Origin: Fonsecaea monophora
Taxonomy: Eukaryota > Ascomycota > Eurotiomycetes > Chaetothyriales > Herpotrichiellaceae
Reading direction: 5' to 3'
DNA: 56,517 bases
Assembly: GCF_001642475.1 (NCBI RefSeq)
Contig: NW_019174084.1
Coordinates: 1 to 56,517, forward strand
Made by a program: the position numbers and the translations under genes. The notes beneath the pieces are model-generated. The model did not search any database and was not told the DNA's origin. It worked only from the letters and a program-made list of their open reading frames with translations. The stretch's first letter is position 1. Each line of letters opens with the position of its first letter. Shown here piece after piece: positions 23,328-33,669 of this stretch.

Positions 23328-24161
23328 CGGCGACTGTAACGGCGACAGCACTCTCGGCGTGGAAGAGGGCAGGGTTGGCGAGGGGTGTGCACGCCTGTGT
23401 GTGTTCTCACAAGGCAGACGGGTGAGGGCGATGGTGGCGGCGAATGAGAAAGTGTCGCGCGATCGTCGGAGAGGATGTGCAAGTCAGTCACAATGAAGAA
23501 GGATCAAAGGGCGTGAGGTGGCACGAGCCGTGAAGGCCATGGAGTGAAATAACCAGCCATGGACATCGACCATGACACACATGGCCCATGCATCGACTTC
23601 AGACTTGAGACTTGAGACATTGACTCTATCTCTGGCACTGACACTATTTGACACGGGATGGGATGAAACGAAACGTAACCAACTCAAGGCGACCAGACAA
23701 AATCGCCACAAGGATAGGGCAGTCAGTTTGCAGTTTGACAATGACAAAGAGATACACAAAAACAAAGACGAGAAACTAAGAAAAAAAGGATCTCATTTCA
23801 TCTCATTTCATTTCAGCTCATCTCGGTCCAGTCAGGGTACCTCGTGCCCCGTATATCGTATATCGCCACGTATCTACTCGAAGGTGCCGCCTACCTAGGT
23901 ACCAACATAAGTATTCACATATCCACATATCATGTTGGTGACATTGATGACATTGATAGGCACAAGAACGCAATGCCCGCGTAAAGATGTGTTTGGTGTT
24001 GCTGCTCGAATATTCAATTCCAGATTGGTGCCGTGCCTCTTCTTCTCTTCCCGAAATATGATGTCCCAACCTGGTTAGTACTTGCCTCTTCGCAGTTGTA
24101 ATGTCCGGTCTTCAGTCTTCAAATTCTATCGTCATCGTTCTAATCAATCACGCACACCCCA
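23328..24161. other. Convergent 3' intergenic region rub1-Elongin A
   Basis: It holds two 3' untranslated regions. A TCATTTCATCTCATTTCA-like imperfect repeat lies at about 23790-23825, and TACCTAGGTACC at about 23893-23903. No gene is seen. Confidence 0.6.
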
Positions 24162-25577
24162 TCATACTGGTTTGGGTCGTTTATTGGGGGCTGTGTAAAA
24201 GAGGTTTGGTGCTTCGTATTTTCTTTTCACCGATTGCGAACCCAATGGCCGAGATCCCGGTGCCGGGGAGAGCTTCAGCGGGCTCCTCGAACGGGGCGGG
24301 AGTTCGCTGGCAAGGGCATTGTTCGGCTTCAGTAGCTTCCGCGGCGTTTCGACTTTGTTCTCTACCGACTCTCGTGTTCTTCGTGGCTGGTCCTGGATGT
24401 CATCACCATCCGAGTCTTCGAGGAAATCGAGGGTCAAGCTGCCATTTGTATCCTCAACTCCTCGCGAATTTCCAGGGACTGTCCCGTTCTTTCGCTTTTG
24501 AGAATTCAGCTGTGCACTATTAAGCGGAGACTGTAAGTCCCTCGCTGAATTCGAGGTCGAGGCTTGGGCTTGAGAAATCTCGTACGTTTCCGGATCGACC
24601 CTGCTGATTGGTCTTCCCGACTTCAAAGCCCGTAATCTTGACTCTCTGTCGCTCGTCAGATCATATGGCTTTCCACCACCGGCAACGGCAGGCTGAGGTC
24701 TCGGTTTCGGTATCTGCGTGGAGGGAGCAAACATCAGCGGCCTCGATATTCCCGCATTACCAGATGCGCCAGTCCCCGACACGGGTCTTTTGAGCGGCGG
24801 ACTCAGAGCCTTCTTGGCCTCGGTCGCCTGCACGATCTTCATCTTCTTCACCTCCTCAACGAATTGCGCCGGCGCTTTAACCACCCCCGTCTGCTTCTTC
24901 TGTAGCTCGTGCATCGGTCGGTTCATTTTGCCTGCTTTTGCATCCCTGGCTTCCTTGCGAATCTTCTCCATCAAGGTCATTTTACTGGAGCCCTTCGCGC
25001 CCGTCTTGCCCGATATATAGTTCCACTGAATCCTGGCTCTTCGCGAAGGCCCAGAAGCATTGCTGCTCGAAAGTAGGCCCGCACTGAGGGCAGTGCTTGC
25101 AATCACCGCTGTGTTCTGCTCTTTGCCCTTTTGAATATCCGCCAACGCGGCTTTCAACATAGCTTCGTCGTTGGAGGAATCCTTAGTTGCCTCTGCCTTC
25201 AGCTTCTTGTACACTTTGTACCAGTTCTTCGGGTTGGACGGTTCATGGCGCTTCAGATCCCAGTCGGGAATGTCTCGCTTGATGAAGTTGAGCCAGATCT
25301 CGGCGTCGTGACCGATGATTTGCGGAGACGAGAGCTCGAGTTGGTGCTACAGGTGGCTGATCAGTACGTTCACACGCCTCAAGAACTATATGGGGGTGGA
25401 GGTCTGGGACACACACAACTGAATGTGCAGGGCGGGACTTACCAGTTTCTCAGGGCTCTCAATCTTGAGCAGTATGGGTCGAATCAGGTCATAGTCGATA
25501 TCACCAATGTCTGTTATCCGGTGCACGTTGCGGACACAGGCCCGGCGGGCCATGTCAAGAAGGCTGTCGACAGGCAT
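24162..25577 (-). CDS. ela1: Elongin A (RNA polymerase II transcription factor SIII subunit A)
   Basis: Fungal Elongin A pairs with Elongin C and acts with a cullin in ubiquitination of stalled RNA polymerase II; it acts in the nucleus. There are two exons, 25577-25443 and 25346-24162, with a 96-nt intron, giving 439 residues. The Elongin A domain covers about residues 1-110: DSLLDMARRACVRNVHRI, then IRPILLKIESPEKL at the exon end, then HQLELSSPQIIGHDAEIWL and FIKRDIPDW. The BC-box-like N-terminal segment fits Elongin C binding. Residues 110-439 are low-complexity, Ser/Pro/Lys-rich and poorly conserved. The exon 1 ATG gives MPVDSLLDMARR, the family start. It shares a 363-bp upstream region with the divergent THO7 gene. 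Confidence 0.88.
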
Positions 25578-25940
25578 GGTGATGGCCGATCCGTGGTCAG
25601 CTAGTGTGGAGCTGGCCAGTCCTCGGTGACGTGGAAGAAGAAGGACATGCGAAAGATGGAGGGCAAGGGACGTCTATATCATGTCACCGAGTATGTCACA
25701 GATGTGACTGTGAGCTGAAGTCCTTCTTACCCTGTAACAGAGCACAACGAGTGAACCGTGGGGTCGGAACAAGCGCAACTTCGGCTCAAGTGACAGCCTT
25801 GCAGTTTCCGCATGCGGCGTCGTTCAGCCTCACGTGCTCCCTTGACCACTCTCCATTCACCACTTGTTTGAACCAAAAGGCGACGAACACGGCTTTAGTC
25901 TACAACCACGATACCGAAGACTTTCCAAGAATAAAAGAGT
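25578..25940. promoter_or_regulatory. Divergent promoter region Elongin A / THO7
   Basis: Only 363 bp separate the start codons of these two nuclear RNA-metabolism genes, so the promoters must be shared or abutting. I see a GTGACTGTGAGC-type stretch (about 25703-25715) and no clear TATA box. Confidence 0.6.
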
Positions 25941-26989
25941 ATGGCGATTTTTACAGTTTTAGACCAAGCTGAGGAAGGTAAGGATGTGTGTTGCCAGCTC
26001 AACAAGCACCAAAGCTCTGACTACGTCTTGCAGACAAACTCCATGCGACGCGGCTTCTGGGTATCGAAGAGCGGCCCTTCAAACGGGTATCTAAACGCCT
26101 TCTTGCCCCCACTACTCCTATAACCTCTTTCCTGTCGCGACCAAGCCCGTCAGACGACGACGCAGCGACCGCAGAACTGCCTGGGGACGAACACGAGAAC
26201 TTCCTCCAATCCTTGACACGCTTTCGCGAGGACGTGATCCTCGACTTCGCAGCCTTCGAATCCGCCATCGCCCGCACAGGATTCCTCCGCGCTGCAAACA
26301 CCCGCGAGCGCGACCGCTATGCCTCTGAAAAGCTCAAGATTGAACAAACTGCCAATGATGTGCGGGAGAACCTGTCACATCTGAGGGTGCAACTTGATGA
26401 GGCGCAGAAGACTCTAGCGGTTCGAAAAACCTATGATGTGCTAGCGGAAAAGATCACCCGAGATGAAAAATTGAAAGTCACGAGAGCCGAACAACATGTG
26501 AATCTCGAAAAACTCAAGGCCGAGATCGAGGAGTTGGAACGTGAAAGCACGGAGTTGAAGGTCGCTTGGGCCGAGAGAAGGGAGCAGTTTGAACGAGTCA
26601 TGCACGAGGGAACGAGGCTGCGGAGGGTGATTAGAGACGAGAAAGAGCCAGACCCAGATGGCGAAAAGGATGACGCAGACCAAGAGCGGGAGAGAGAGGG
26701 CGACGAAGGGGAGAGAGAAAGAGACGGGCTGTCTACGGTTGGGACACCCAGACCTATAGATGACGCGCCAACGCCCTTGCCAGCTGGGCTCAGAGGAAGC
26801 GGCGTGCTGACACCTCGGTCGAATCCGCTGGATGGACCTGGTACCGGAGGAGGCGCTACGCCGCAGCGGGCCGACGAGGACGTTGATATGCATGGAAACG
26901 CAGGGTTGTCTTTCGCGGGCGCCGGCAGTGTCAAGGACGCCGCAGGCACATCTCTTGAGAACGCTACAGACGACATGGACACGACCTAG
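25941..26989 (+). CDS. tho7: THO complex subunit 7
   Basis: THO couples transcription to mRNA export in the nucleus; subunit 7 is a coiled-coil component. There are two exons, 25941-25977 and 26034-26989, with a 56-nt intron, giving 330 residues. Splicing joins a short start, MAIFTVLDQAEE, to DKLHATRLLGIEERPFKRVS, the signature of the THOC7 N-terminus. A Tho7 core (QSLTRFREDVILDFAAFESA, about residues 85-110) and a coiled coil up to about residue 215 follow. The last ~115 residues are an acidic, Asp/Glu/Gly-rich tail (EKDDADQERERE and a DDMDTT end), commonly variable in fungi. The short exon 1 is supported by in-frame junction GAA G|AC. It is convergent with tubulin cofactor A. Confidence 0.88.
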
Positions 26990-27657
26990 CCGAGTTGCAA
27001 GGACTATTCGCCAGCAAGCCGTTGCAGGTGCAGACACAAAAGGTCTCGCATCTGCCAAGCAGGTATACAGGGACCGCGATCAACAACATTTGTCTTCAGG
27101 CTCGAGAAGGATTCTGGCTTGAATGCGTCCCGGAACTGGTCCTCGACCAACTTCGCAGCTGGAGCATTCCCTGTACAATCACTAGACCTATATCTGGGTC
27201 TGGCAGTGATGACGAAGATGCTCGCGCTGCTATGAAACTAGCCGCGAGAGCACCATCACCCGATGACGATCTTGGAATTATGCAGCAAGCGAGGATTCAA
27301 GGGTTCAGTAAGCCTTTCAATATCCTGCTACCTGGTGGTTAGGTGCCATTAGATCAACATCCACGAGCAGTCCGGCAATCTCGCGTGCTCTGACTGCTGG
27401 AGGCCGACTACGCTTCAGAATTGAAAGTCAAGAAGCAGGCATCAGGCCTACTGTGTCTTATGTCCAGGAAACATGAGAGACTTGTTCCGTTTGAAAGGTA
27501 GTGGTGAAAGTGATGCTCCAATGCTCATATCATTCGATCGTCGAACTTAAGGTCTCGATCATACTGCAGTGCGCTTTTAAGTAGCCTCGTCGTATTCGCA
27601 TTTCGTTCTCGTCGTCATGCCTCGTCCTCGGGGTCTTGGAGGGAACGACACTGTAGA
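26990..27657. other. Convergent 3' intergenic region THO7-TBCA
   Basis: It holds the two 3' untranslated regions. A 116-codon open stretch (26995-27342, +) reads rather like protein (REGFWLECVPELVLDQLRSW, GSDDEDARAAMKLAARAPSP) but starts without ATG and is out of frame with THO7. I do not call it a gene. Confidence 0.45.
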
Positions 27658-28211
27658 TCACGACATGGTCCTCTCCTCCCCAGCAATTGGATCATCCTTC
27701 TGCGCTTCCTTTGCCGCCTTGAGCACTTCAACCGCAGCATTTCGTTCATCTTCGTTTGTAGCTGTATCCTACACGCCACGAAAGACACCCGGCCGTCAGC
27801 CAAATCTCATGGCATATACTGCCCGACAAGTATTGGAGACTCACCAGGAGGTTCTCGAGCTTTTCTCTCGCGTTTGTGATGCGATCGCGCAGCGTCGGGA
27901 TCACTATCTTGGTTTCTTCGAGTGCTTTGCGCTGTGGGGAACAGTCCGGGAGTGGTCAGCCTTGTCACTGAGCAGCAAAAATGATCATGAGTTTGCCGAT
28001 CAATTTTTTTCGCGGCTGCATGGATACGCGCGGTAAATGGACACACCTCTTGTCTGAGTTTAAAGTCATGGTTCTCATCACTCCCGTTAGCTTCGGTCTC
28101 CAGCTTGTAAATCCGTGCTTCTTGCTGCTCCTGCTCCTTGTAGTAAGAGGCTTCTTCCTTCAGCAACCGCTGAAGCGACGAGGTTGCGATCTGGATTTGA
28201 GAGGGCGGCAT
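27658..28211 (-). CDS. rbl2: Tubulin-binding cofactor A (Rbl2/TBCA)
   Basis: This cofactor is a small helical chaperone that captures beta-tubulin released from the chaperonin during tubulin folding, in the cytosol. There are three exons, 28211-28047, 27931-27845 and 27768-27658 (introns of 115 and 76 nt), giving 120 residues, close to the family length. Conserved pieces are QRLLKEEASYYKEQEQQEAR, DENHDFKLRQE at the first junction, and RKALEETKIVIPTLRDRI in exon 2. Together these form the three-helix bundle. The C-terminal exon (AAVEVLKAAKEAQKD) is less conserved. The first exon also reads through into the intron as a longer open frame, which is not the protein. The decayed APH pseudogene 2 starts about 380 bases upstream, divergently. 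Confidence 0.92.
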
Positions 28212-28589
28212 ATTGTTCGTCCTATGTTTTTTTTAAGGTGTGGGCTCTGGGAATCTGGGAAGTATACCAGTGTGAAAGGCTTTGTTTACTCGGTCAACGC
28301 GACGAGACGAGTAGTGCAGGCTCCAGAGATGTGAACAAGTGGGGAAGAGGCTGTGACACGACCACCTGAGGCATGAAGCATCAGGCATTAGGCACGATGA
28401 CGTCGAATGTCTCCTGTGCAACGTCTTCTTGGCACGACTTGGCAGGGGCTCAGGGGGTCACGAGGGTCACGGGGATCACGGGGTGGTCGCTGGTACCAAG
28501 ACGCCATCGTTTCCATCTGTCGGTCATTCACTTGAGGTTTAGACGGACCGCAAAGCGAACATCCTGTTCCAACGGGACTCAGAGAGCCT
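28212..28589. promoter_or_regulatory. Upstream region of tubulin cofactor A
   Basis: It contains the cofactor A leader and promoter and the approach to APH pseudogene 2. A GGGTCACGAGG/GGTCACGGGG/GATCACGGGG near-tandem repeat lies at about 28455-28485. No gene is seen. Confidence 0.45.
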
Positions 28590-29415
28590 ACCTGCTCCTC
28601 TACCGAGCGAAGGCCAAATTCGCAATTTCCCAAACGTCATTCACAGGAACGAACCGTTCTCAGTTCGCAAAGTGGCTGTGATCGGTCCATATGCGATCAT
28701 GTAAAGTACCAGAGTGAATTGGAGGGAGAGAATCTGCTCTTCCTTGAGAGAAATGCCCCTCACATCACTGCTCCGAACCTCTATGTAATGTGGCATTCGG
28801 ATGGCGCTAATGCCTCTTTCTTCATTGTCATGGACGTATCCCACTGAATGAGTTATGGCCAACACTAGGAGAGATGGACAAAGCACAAATCCTTGACGGG
28901 CTGAGGGAGATTTTTGAATCACTCCACTCTTTGCCGTCGTCTGGATTCTTTGGTAGTATCCATCGAGGGCCGGTCCCCTATCATCTATTTTGGGATTCAG
29001 ATGGTGACCCAACAATTACTGGGCCGTTCACCCAGGACGCGAGATGATCATTGGCCTGGCGAAAAGATCGCGAGCGAGCAATTTCGCTGATGAATAGAAG
29101 AAATCCATCTTTGGCAGGATTCTTCGAGGTGCATCTGGCCTCAGCGCTTGACGATCATTCATTCACTCGGATGCTCAGCGAAAGAATATCATTGTCAACA
29201 CAGTGCAGGATGGTACAACGCAGGGCAGGGATTTTCGTGTATCGATCATCGGCTGGCAAATTGCTAGTTGGTATCGCAGGTACTGGGAGTATGCGTCTGC
29301 TTTCTTAAGCCTCTAATGGATCCAGGATGACTGGCTAAATAGGTTCGAGGACACGCTTCCTGTACGCACTGTCGAGGCAGCCATGCTGAGGCTAATTGAT
29401 CAAGATCTATGGTTT
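28590..29415 (+). pseudogene. APH-like kinase pseudogene 2
   Basis: Several frames together spell a fungal APH-family kinase. In order I see SEGQIRNFPNVIHRNEP and VAVIGPYAIM followed by a stop (about 28690); ELEGENLLFLERNAPHITAP and FFIVMDVSH then a stop (about 28845); LREIFESLHSLPSSGFFG and VPYHLFWDSDGDPTITGPF (28874-29045); LAKRSRASNFADE then a stop (about 29094); FIHSDAQRKNIIVN with the HxDxxxxN catalytic loop, and DFRVSIIGWQIASWYRRYWEY (about 29160-29305); and RTVEAAMLRLIDQDLWF at the end (about 29362-29412). At least three stops and several frame changes are present. In the metal-binding motif the usual IIDWE reads IIGWQ, so the key Asp is lost. This is clearly a dead gene and belongs to a different APH branch from pseudogene 1. 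Confidence 0.85.
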
Positions 29416-30530
29416 CGAAGCACCGTGATTCAGGGATGTATCGGGTGCACAATTGACATGATGACATCAGGCATTGAGACCGGCGGCCTCATGAGGATGG
29501 ACTCCAAGAGGACTAATTAGACCATTGGTTTACGAGGCTGTTGCCACGAAAGCGTTGATAGTATGGAGTACCCTGATCGCATCGATCAGCGGACGAAAGC
29601 CTACCTGACTTTCCTGGCTCGAAGGCCGTCCACAGCAAAGGTCTGGTCAGACACTGAAGAGAGTGTCGACCCTTTCACCAACCCTGGAAATGAATCAAAG
29701 CAGTATGTGAAGCCCACCTGAGGTAGTTTGTACTCATCTATACTACGTTATAGTTATACCTTATCTCTATTGAAGCGAACCACCGGTAAATCCCAGCTAC
29801 TACGTATCTATAAGTTTGATACTAATCTAAGGGCAGATAACCTACTTAAGAGTTATATCCGCGACGGGGCAGTGTAAACCACTCCCATCGAAAATTTCAT
29901 ACGGGACAGCAGACCCGCGGTCTGGTATCGGTCCCCCCACCACCGAAACCCTTTACCTCCCTGGCTGCCGCCGTCCTCATGTCCTCAAGATACTAGATGC
30001 TCATCAATCACGATCCCGGCACATCAGGCACCCACCAGGATGTCGTTCCGCTGATGACAAAGGCGCCTGCGCCATATTCAGCAACCCGCCAGTCTGCACG
30101 TGGAGGATGGATTCCGTTTCCAGCGGCCGGCACCGAGCTGGCCTATCATGGCCCCGGGTCCCCTTGACAAGATTGTTGCAAATTACCTAAGATGGGGGTG
30201 GATGGCTCATGACTTGCATCATACCCGCGAACTTGGTCGAATCGCGGAACGCGGTGAACCATCGCTATTCTCTAGACTTGATGATCAAAGATTTACGCAG
30301 ACAGCGAATCTCTTGGCAAGTATCTAGGAACATGCTGGATAGGATACAATGGTATAAGTGAACAATATCTCCCCGGCCTCGTTGGTGGTTTCTTGTTCAC
30401 AACACATACCTCGTACACTCAGCAACCGCCCGCCGCCCCTCACCCCTCGCCCGCCTGGACAACGAACACGGACTACCACCAGCAAAAGTCTCAAATCTAT
30501 ACCAAACCCACCAGCGTCCAGCCCAAGAAT
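29416..30530. other. Intergenic region with AT-rich patch
   Basis: No gene is supported. A short open frame from 29563 to about 29720 (53 codons, YLTFLARRPSTAKVWSDT) has no known resemblance and may be relic. At about 29730-29870 composition turns visibly A+T-rich (TATAGTTATACCTTATCTCTA), unlike the surroundings. This could be an old mobile-element scrap. The final 170 bases are the leader of the MDR gene. Confidence 0.45.
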
Positions 30531-31457
30531 ATGCGTGCCATAACAGTGTCTTCCTGGGGCTCTTCCCCTCAATTCACCTCATCCTACCCTGACCCTTCAC
30601 CGTCGTCCGCCGACACCGTCACTCTCAAGGTCCTCGCCAGTGGCCTTCATCAACTCATCCGTCTGCAAGCCACGGGTGGACACTACACCACCAAAAACAC
30701 GCCCACGCCCTACATCCCCGGCGCCGACGGTGTCGGAGAGACACCTGATGGCCAACGCGTGTACTTCAGCAGCATCATGACGGGCGGTGCGTTTGCCGAA
30801 TCCATTACGGTGCCCAAGGCCAACACAACGCCGCTTCCCGAAGGTGCCGATCCGGTCACGATTGCTGGACTGACAAACCCGGGAATGTCGAGCTGGATGG
30901 CCTTCGCCGCCCGCATCGACCCGCCCTTACCCAAAAGTTTTACCGTGGTGATTGTGGGGGTCACAGCAATCAGCGCCAAAGTCGCGGTCCAATTCGCGCG
31001 GGTCAAAGGCGCCAGGAAGATTGTCGGAGTGGCGAGAAACGCAAAGGAGATGGCCGCGATCGCCGACCTGGACGAGCGTATCGTCCTGGCCAACGATCCC
31101 GGCCAGACGGATTTCTCGACCCTGACCGACGTGGACCTGATCCTCGACTATCTCTACGGTCCCGCCGTGGCCGCACTCTTCGCCCAGCTCAAATCCACCG
31201 TCCCCACGCAGTTTATCCAGATCGGCACCGTTGCCGGCAACGACATAGCCTTGCCCGGCGACATCCTGCGGAGTAAGAACATCACGCTGCGAGGCACCGG
31301 CCCAGGCTCATGGGCCATGTCGCAGTACGCAAAGGAGCTGCCGGGACTGCTAGCAGCCGTGGCCCAGCTACCCGATATGGACTTGAAGGTGAGGAAATTG
31401 GAGGAAGCCGAGGCGGCGTGGGCGGCGAAGAAGGAGAGGACTGTGTTTGTGCCATGA
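30531..31457 (+). CDS. MDR-superfamily oxidoreductase (zinc-independent, quinone-reductase-like)
   Basis: The protein is a medium-chain dehydrogenase/reductase of the quinone-reductase-like type, presumably NAD(P)H-dependent; the substrate is unknown. The single exon gives 308 residues. The GroES-like N-terminal part includes YIPGADGVGE (61-70) and RVYF; the Rossmann part includes VVIVGVTAISAKVAVQFARV (139-158) and DLILDYLYGPA. The Cys/His ligands for catalytic zinc are absent. The glycine-rich loop reads GVTAISA rather than the common GATGxxG, so two glycines are replaced. That may affect cofactor choice and is only an inference. The frame is open 138 bases further upstream, but the chosen ATG gives MRAITVSSWG, the usual start of this family. 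A shortened loop near residues 45-60 is also seen. Confidence 0.85.
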   Translation: MRAITVSSWGSSPQFTSSYPDPSPSSADTVTLKVLASGLHQLIRLQATGGHYTTKNTPTPYIPGADGVGETPDGQRVYFSSIMTGGAFAESITVPKANTTPLPEGADPVTIAGLTNPGMSSWMAFAARIDPPLPKSFTVVIVGVTAISAKVAVQFARVKGARKIVGVARNAKEMAAIADLDERIVLANDPGQTDFSTLTDVDLILDYLYGPAVAALFAQLKSTVPTQFIQIGTVAGNDIALPGDILRSKNITLRGTGPGSWAMSQYAKELPGLLAAVAQLPDMDLKVRKLEEAEAAWAAKKERTVFVP

Positions 31458-31642
31458 CTCGCCGACAAGCGAGGGCAATCTTCCAAGCCGTTGTCCCCGA
31501 GGGCGAATATCTGAAATAATAAAAAAAAGTTATGCACACAAAGAGTGAGAAGCTCGGTTTACGAATTTCCTATTGGCTGAAGGCCAGAGCCACGGTTTAA
31601 GATCTGTTCTGTCTATTAATGGTTTTATACTCGAGACAGTGC

Positions 31643-32473
31643 TTATATGCCAACCTCGATTTCTATCCATATGCACTTAACTGTGGTGGTCTCCAAAAGC
31701 CCCATTTCGTTCTCTGTTCGAAAACTCACATCCTGTAACCTTGTCTGCACGGCCACCTCGTCTGTCTGGAGTGTTCTGTTCCCTTCGCGTCTTCTGGACA
31801 TTGAATTACTGTCGCCGATGCTCGATTCCGCCGACTCGGGACTGCGCCATCCAAGATTCCATTTGCCCGTCTCACCGGTCGGATCGTGTTCTGGCCCAGG
31901 GAGAACAAAGGCACGCTTAAACCAGGATGACTTGGTGGGTCGGGGTGGTAACGAAGCTCCTGATGCTGGTTGGACTTGGAACTGAGGTTGGAATTGAGGT
32001 TGAGGTTTCTCATCCAGACGCTCAGATAGTGTCTCCTTGGTTGTGGATGGATTGGACAGCTCCCTCCTAAGCATGAGATCCAATTCTTCGATCACTGCTT
32101 GCTGCGTCCAGAAGGAGGAGTGGTTCTCACTCCCAGCCAGGACTATGATGACCCCCGTAGTCTGGTGACTGGGCAATGAGGGTGAAACGACGTTCTGTTG
32201 GGTCAGAGTTCCCGTCGACCTCAGCATGTCAGCTGGGACGACAACGATGGTGAGGTGGTTGCATAAGTTGGATACATGGGTTGCAAAACAGGGGATGAGA
32301 GACTCTACGACTAGCTCGTAGATACGTCGCGTACGTTCCTGTCGGATCAAAGATGTGCTCGACGCTGGTCTCAGTCTTGGGTCCTGGTCTGATGCATAGG
32401 GTGAGACAGCGACTGCCTCTTCATAGGTAGGGATGCGATCATGGAGATCTCGGTCGAAGGGCGCTTTAGACAT
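31643..32473 (-). CDS. Unknown protein with PTYEEAVA motif
   Basis: A single-exon frame encodes 276 residues from an ATG giving MSKAPFDRDLHDR. I do not recognise the family. A PTYEEAV motif near residue 15 is the sort found in fungal proteins bound by WW or arrestin-type partners. Residues 45-140 look folded (RIYELVVESLIPCFATHVSN, LTIVVVPADML, TGVIIVLAG, VIEELDLMLRREL). A Gln/Pro repeat PQPQFQPQFQVQP follows, then a Ser-rich linker and a short C-terminal segment (VAVQTRLQDVSF, VKCIWIEIEVGI) rich in beta-formers. No transmembrane segment or signal peptide is evident. It is convergent with the MDR gene, 185 bases away, and divergent from flotillin. Conserved-gene status is likely from the folded pieces but not proven. 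Confidence 0.65.
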   Translation of the reverse strand: MSKAPFDRDLHDRIPTYEEAVAVSPYASDQDPRLRPASSTSLIRQERTRRIYELVVESLIPCFATHVSNLCNHLTIVVVPADMLRSTGTLTQQNVVSPSLPSHQTTGVIIVLAGSENHSSFWTQQAVIEELDLMLRRELSNPSTTKETLSERLDEKPQPQFQPQFQVQPASGASLPPRPTKSSWFKRAFVLPGPEHDPTGETGKWNLGWRSPESAESSIGDSNSMSRRREGNRTLQTDEVAVQTRLQDVSFRTENEMGLLETTTVKCIWIEIEVGI

Positions 32474-33669
32474 GCCTGTAGGAGGACAGTCTTCACAAGA
32501 TTGAGGTCAAATGAATCTGGGGAGTCTCAGTAGTCTCGGTCGGCAGTAGAGGGCACGTTCTTTCAGAGAGGGAGAGAGCGGGAGAGCGAGCAAGTGAGTA
32601 ATCGGTATACCGAGGACAAGGAACCGAGTCACACGGAGGATGTGCTAGCATTCAAGATCAGCCTCATCGTCACTGCCCAGAGACAGTAAATTCGCTCGAG
32701 GAGGAATGCGATGCCGGTTGCCGACTTGGGCTATTTCGAGCGGCACTGACCGGTGAGCGCTGGTTTGCGGATATAGTTGGTGGAAGTCAAAAACGGATGC
32801 CCGGCATTAGCGAGAACGCAACCGTTGTCTTCTAGAAGGCGAGGGGGAGCTTCCTAAGAGGCGGGCAACTAACATGCTTTTGGGGCCAAAGTCTGGCGAT
32901 CAGGCAGACTTGTGGGGGTAGCTTGAGGATGAAGACAGAAAAGCCTCACCACATTGGATGAAACTGACCAAGCAACCAAGCAACCAGGTAGTTCGCTTGC
33001 TCTGCCTGCGCCTGCGCCCAGACAACGCCGTGTCACAACCACCTCCACCTCCACGCCCCCTCCCATCATGCTACTACTTGGTACTTGGTATCATCTACAA
33101 GGTATCTCAAACAAACATCCGGTCTGCCTTGACTCATCCGTTCATATGGCCCCCTCCACTCTTGCCGCGTATTCGCATATGATTAGTTCACCATTAAACC
33201 ACTGCGCAACGGCATTCAGTCCTCGTGACAACCATCCAAGATCCCCTGCTCTTCCGCTTCTGCCTCATACCTCCACCTGCATTGAACTTTAGGACCACTT
33301 CAGAAGAAAATGCCAACACTACACAGAGCCTAGGGCGGTACATGGCAGACTGGATGGATCCTGCCTATGGACCAGGTACAGCCTCGGTCTTGATGTTTGA
33401 GCAGGATCATGCAATAGCAAACATGGACCAATCTGCGCAGATCTGTGGTCTCTACAATGATGGTCCTCAGTATTTATTCCTGCTTCTCGCCTTCGTTCAA
33501 TCAGCCTGTTCCTTCTCTCCTTGCCCTGGCCAAACAAAACCCTCTGTGACAAAGTCCTTGTACCACTTACTTGCATCTCTGTGTCACCATCTTCCTTCAT
33601 CATTTACTTCAGCCTGCCCCCTACCACAGTACCAGCCCATCTTCCTGATACACCAGTTCGATCACCCAT
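32474..33669. promoter_or_regulatory. Divergent upstream region, unknown protein / flotillin
   Basis: It contains 1.2 kb of promoter and leader for two divergent genes. A GAGAGGGAGAGAGCGGGAGA purine tract is at about 32568-32590. Frames such as 33225-33707 overlap the flotillin start in another frame and are not supported. Confidence 0.5.

Noticed and set aside
30393..30530. N-terminal extension of the MDR protein
   Set aside because: The extra 46 residues are Pro/Thr/Gln-rich leader-like sequence, and the start at 30531 matches the family.
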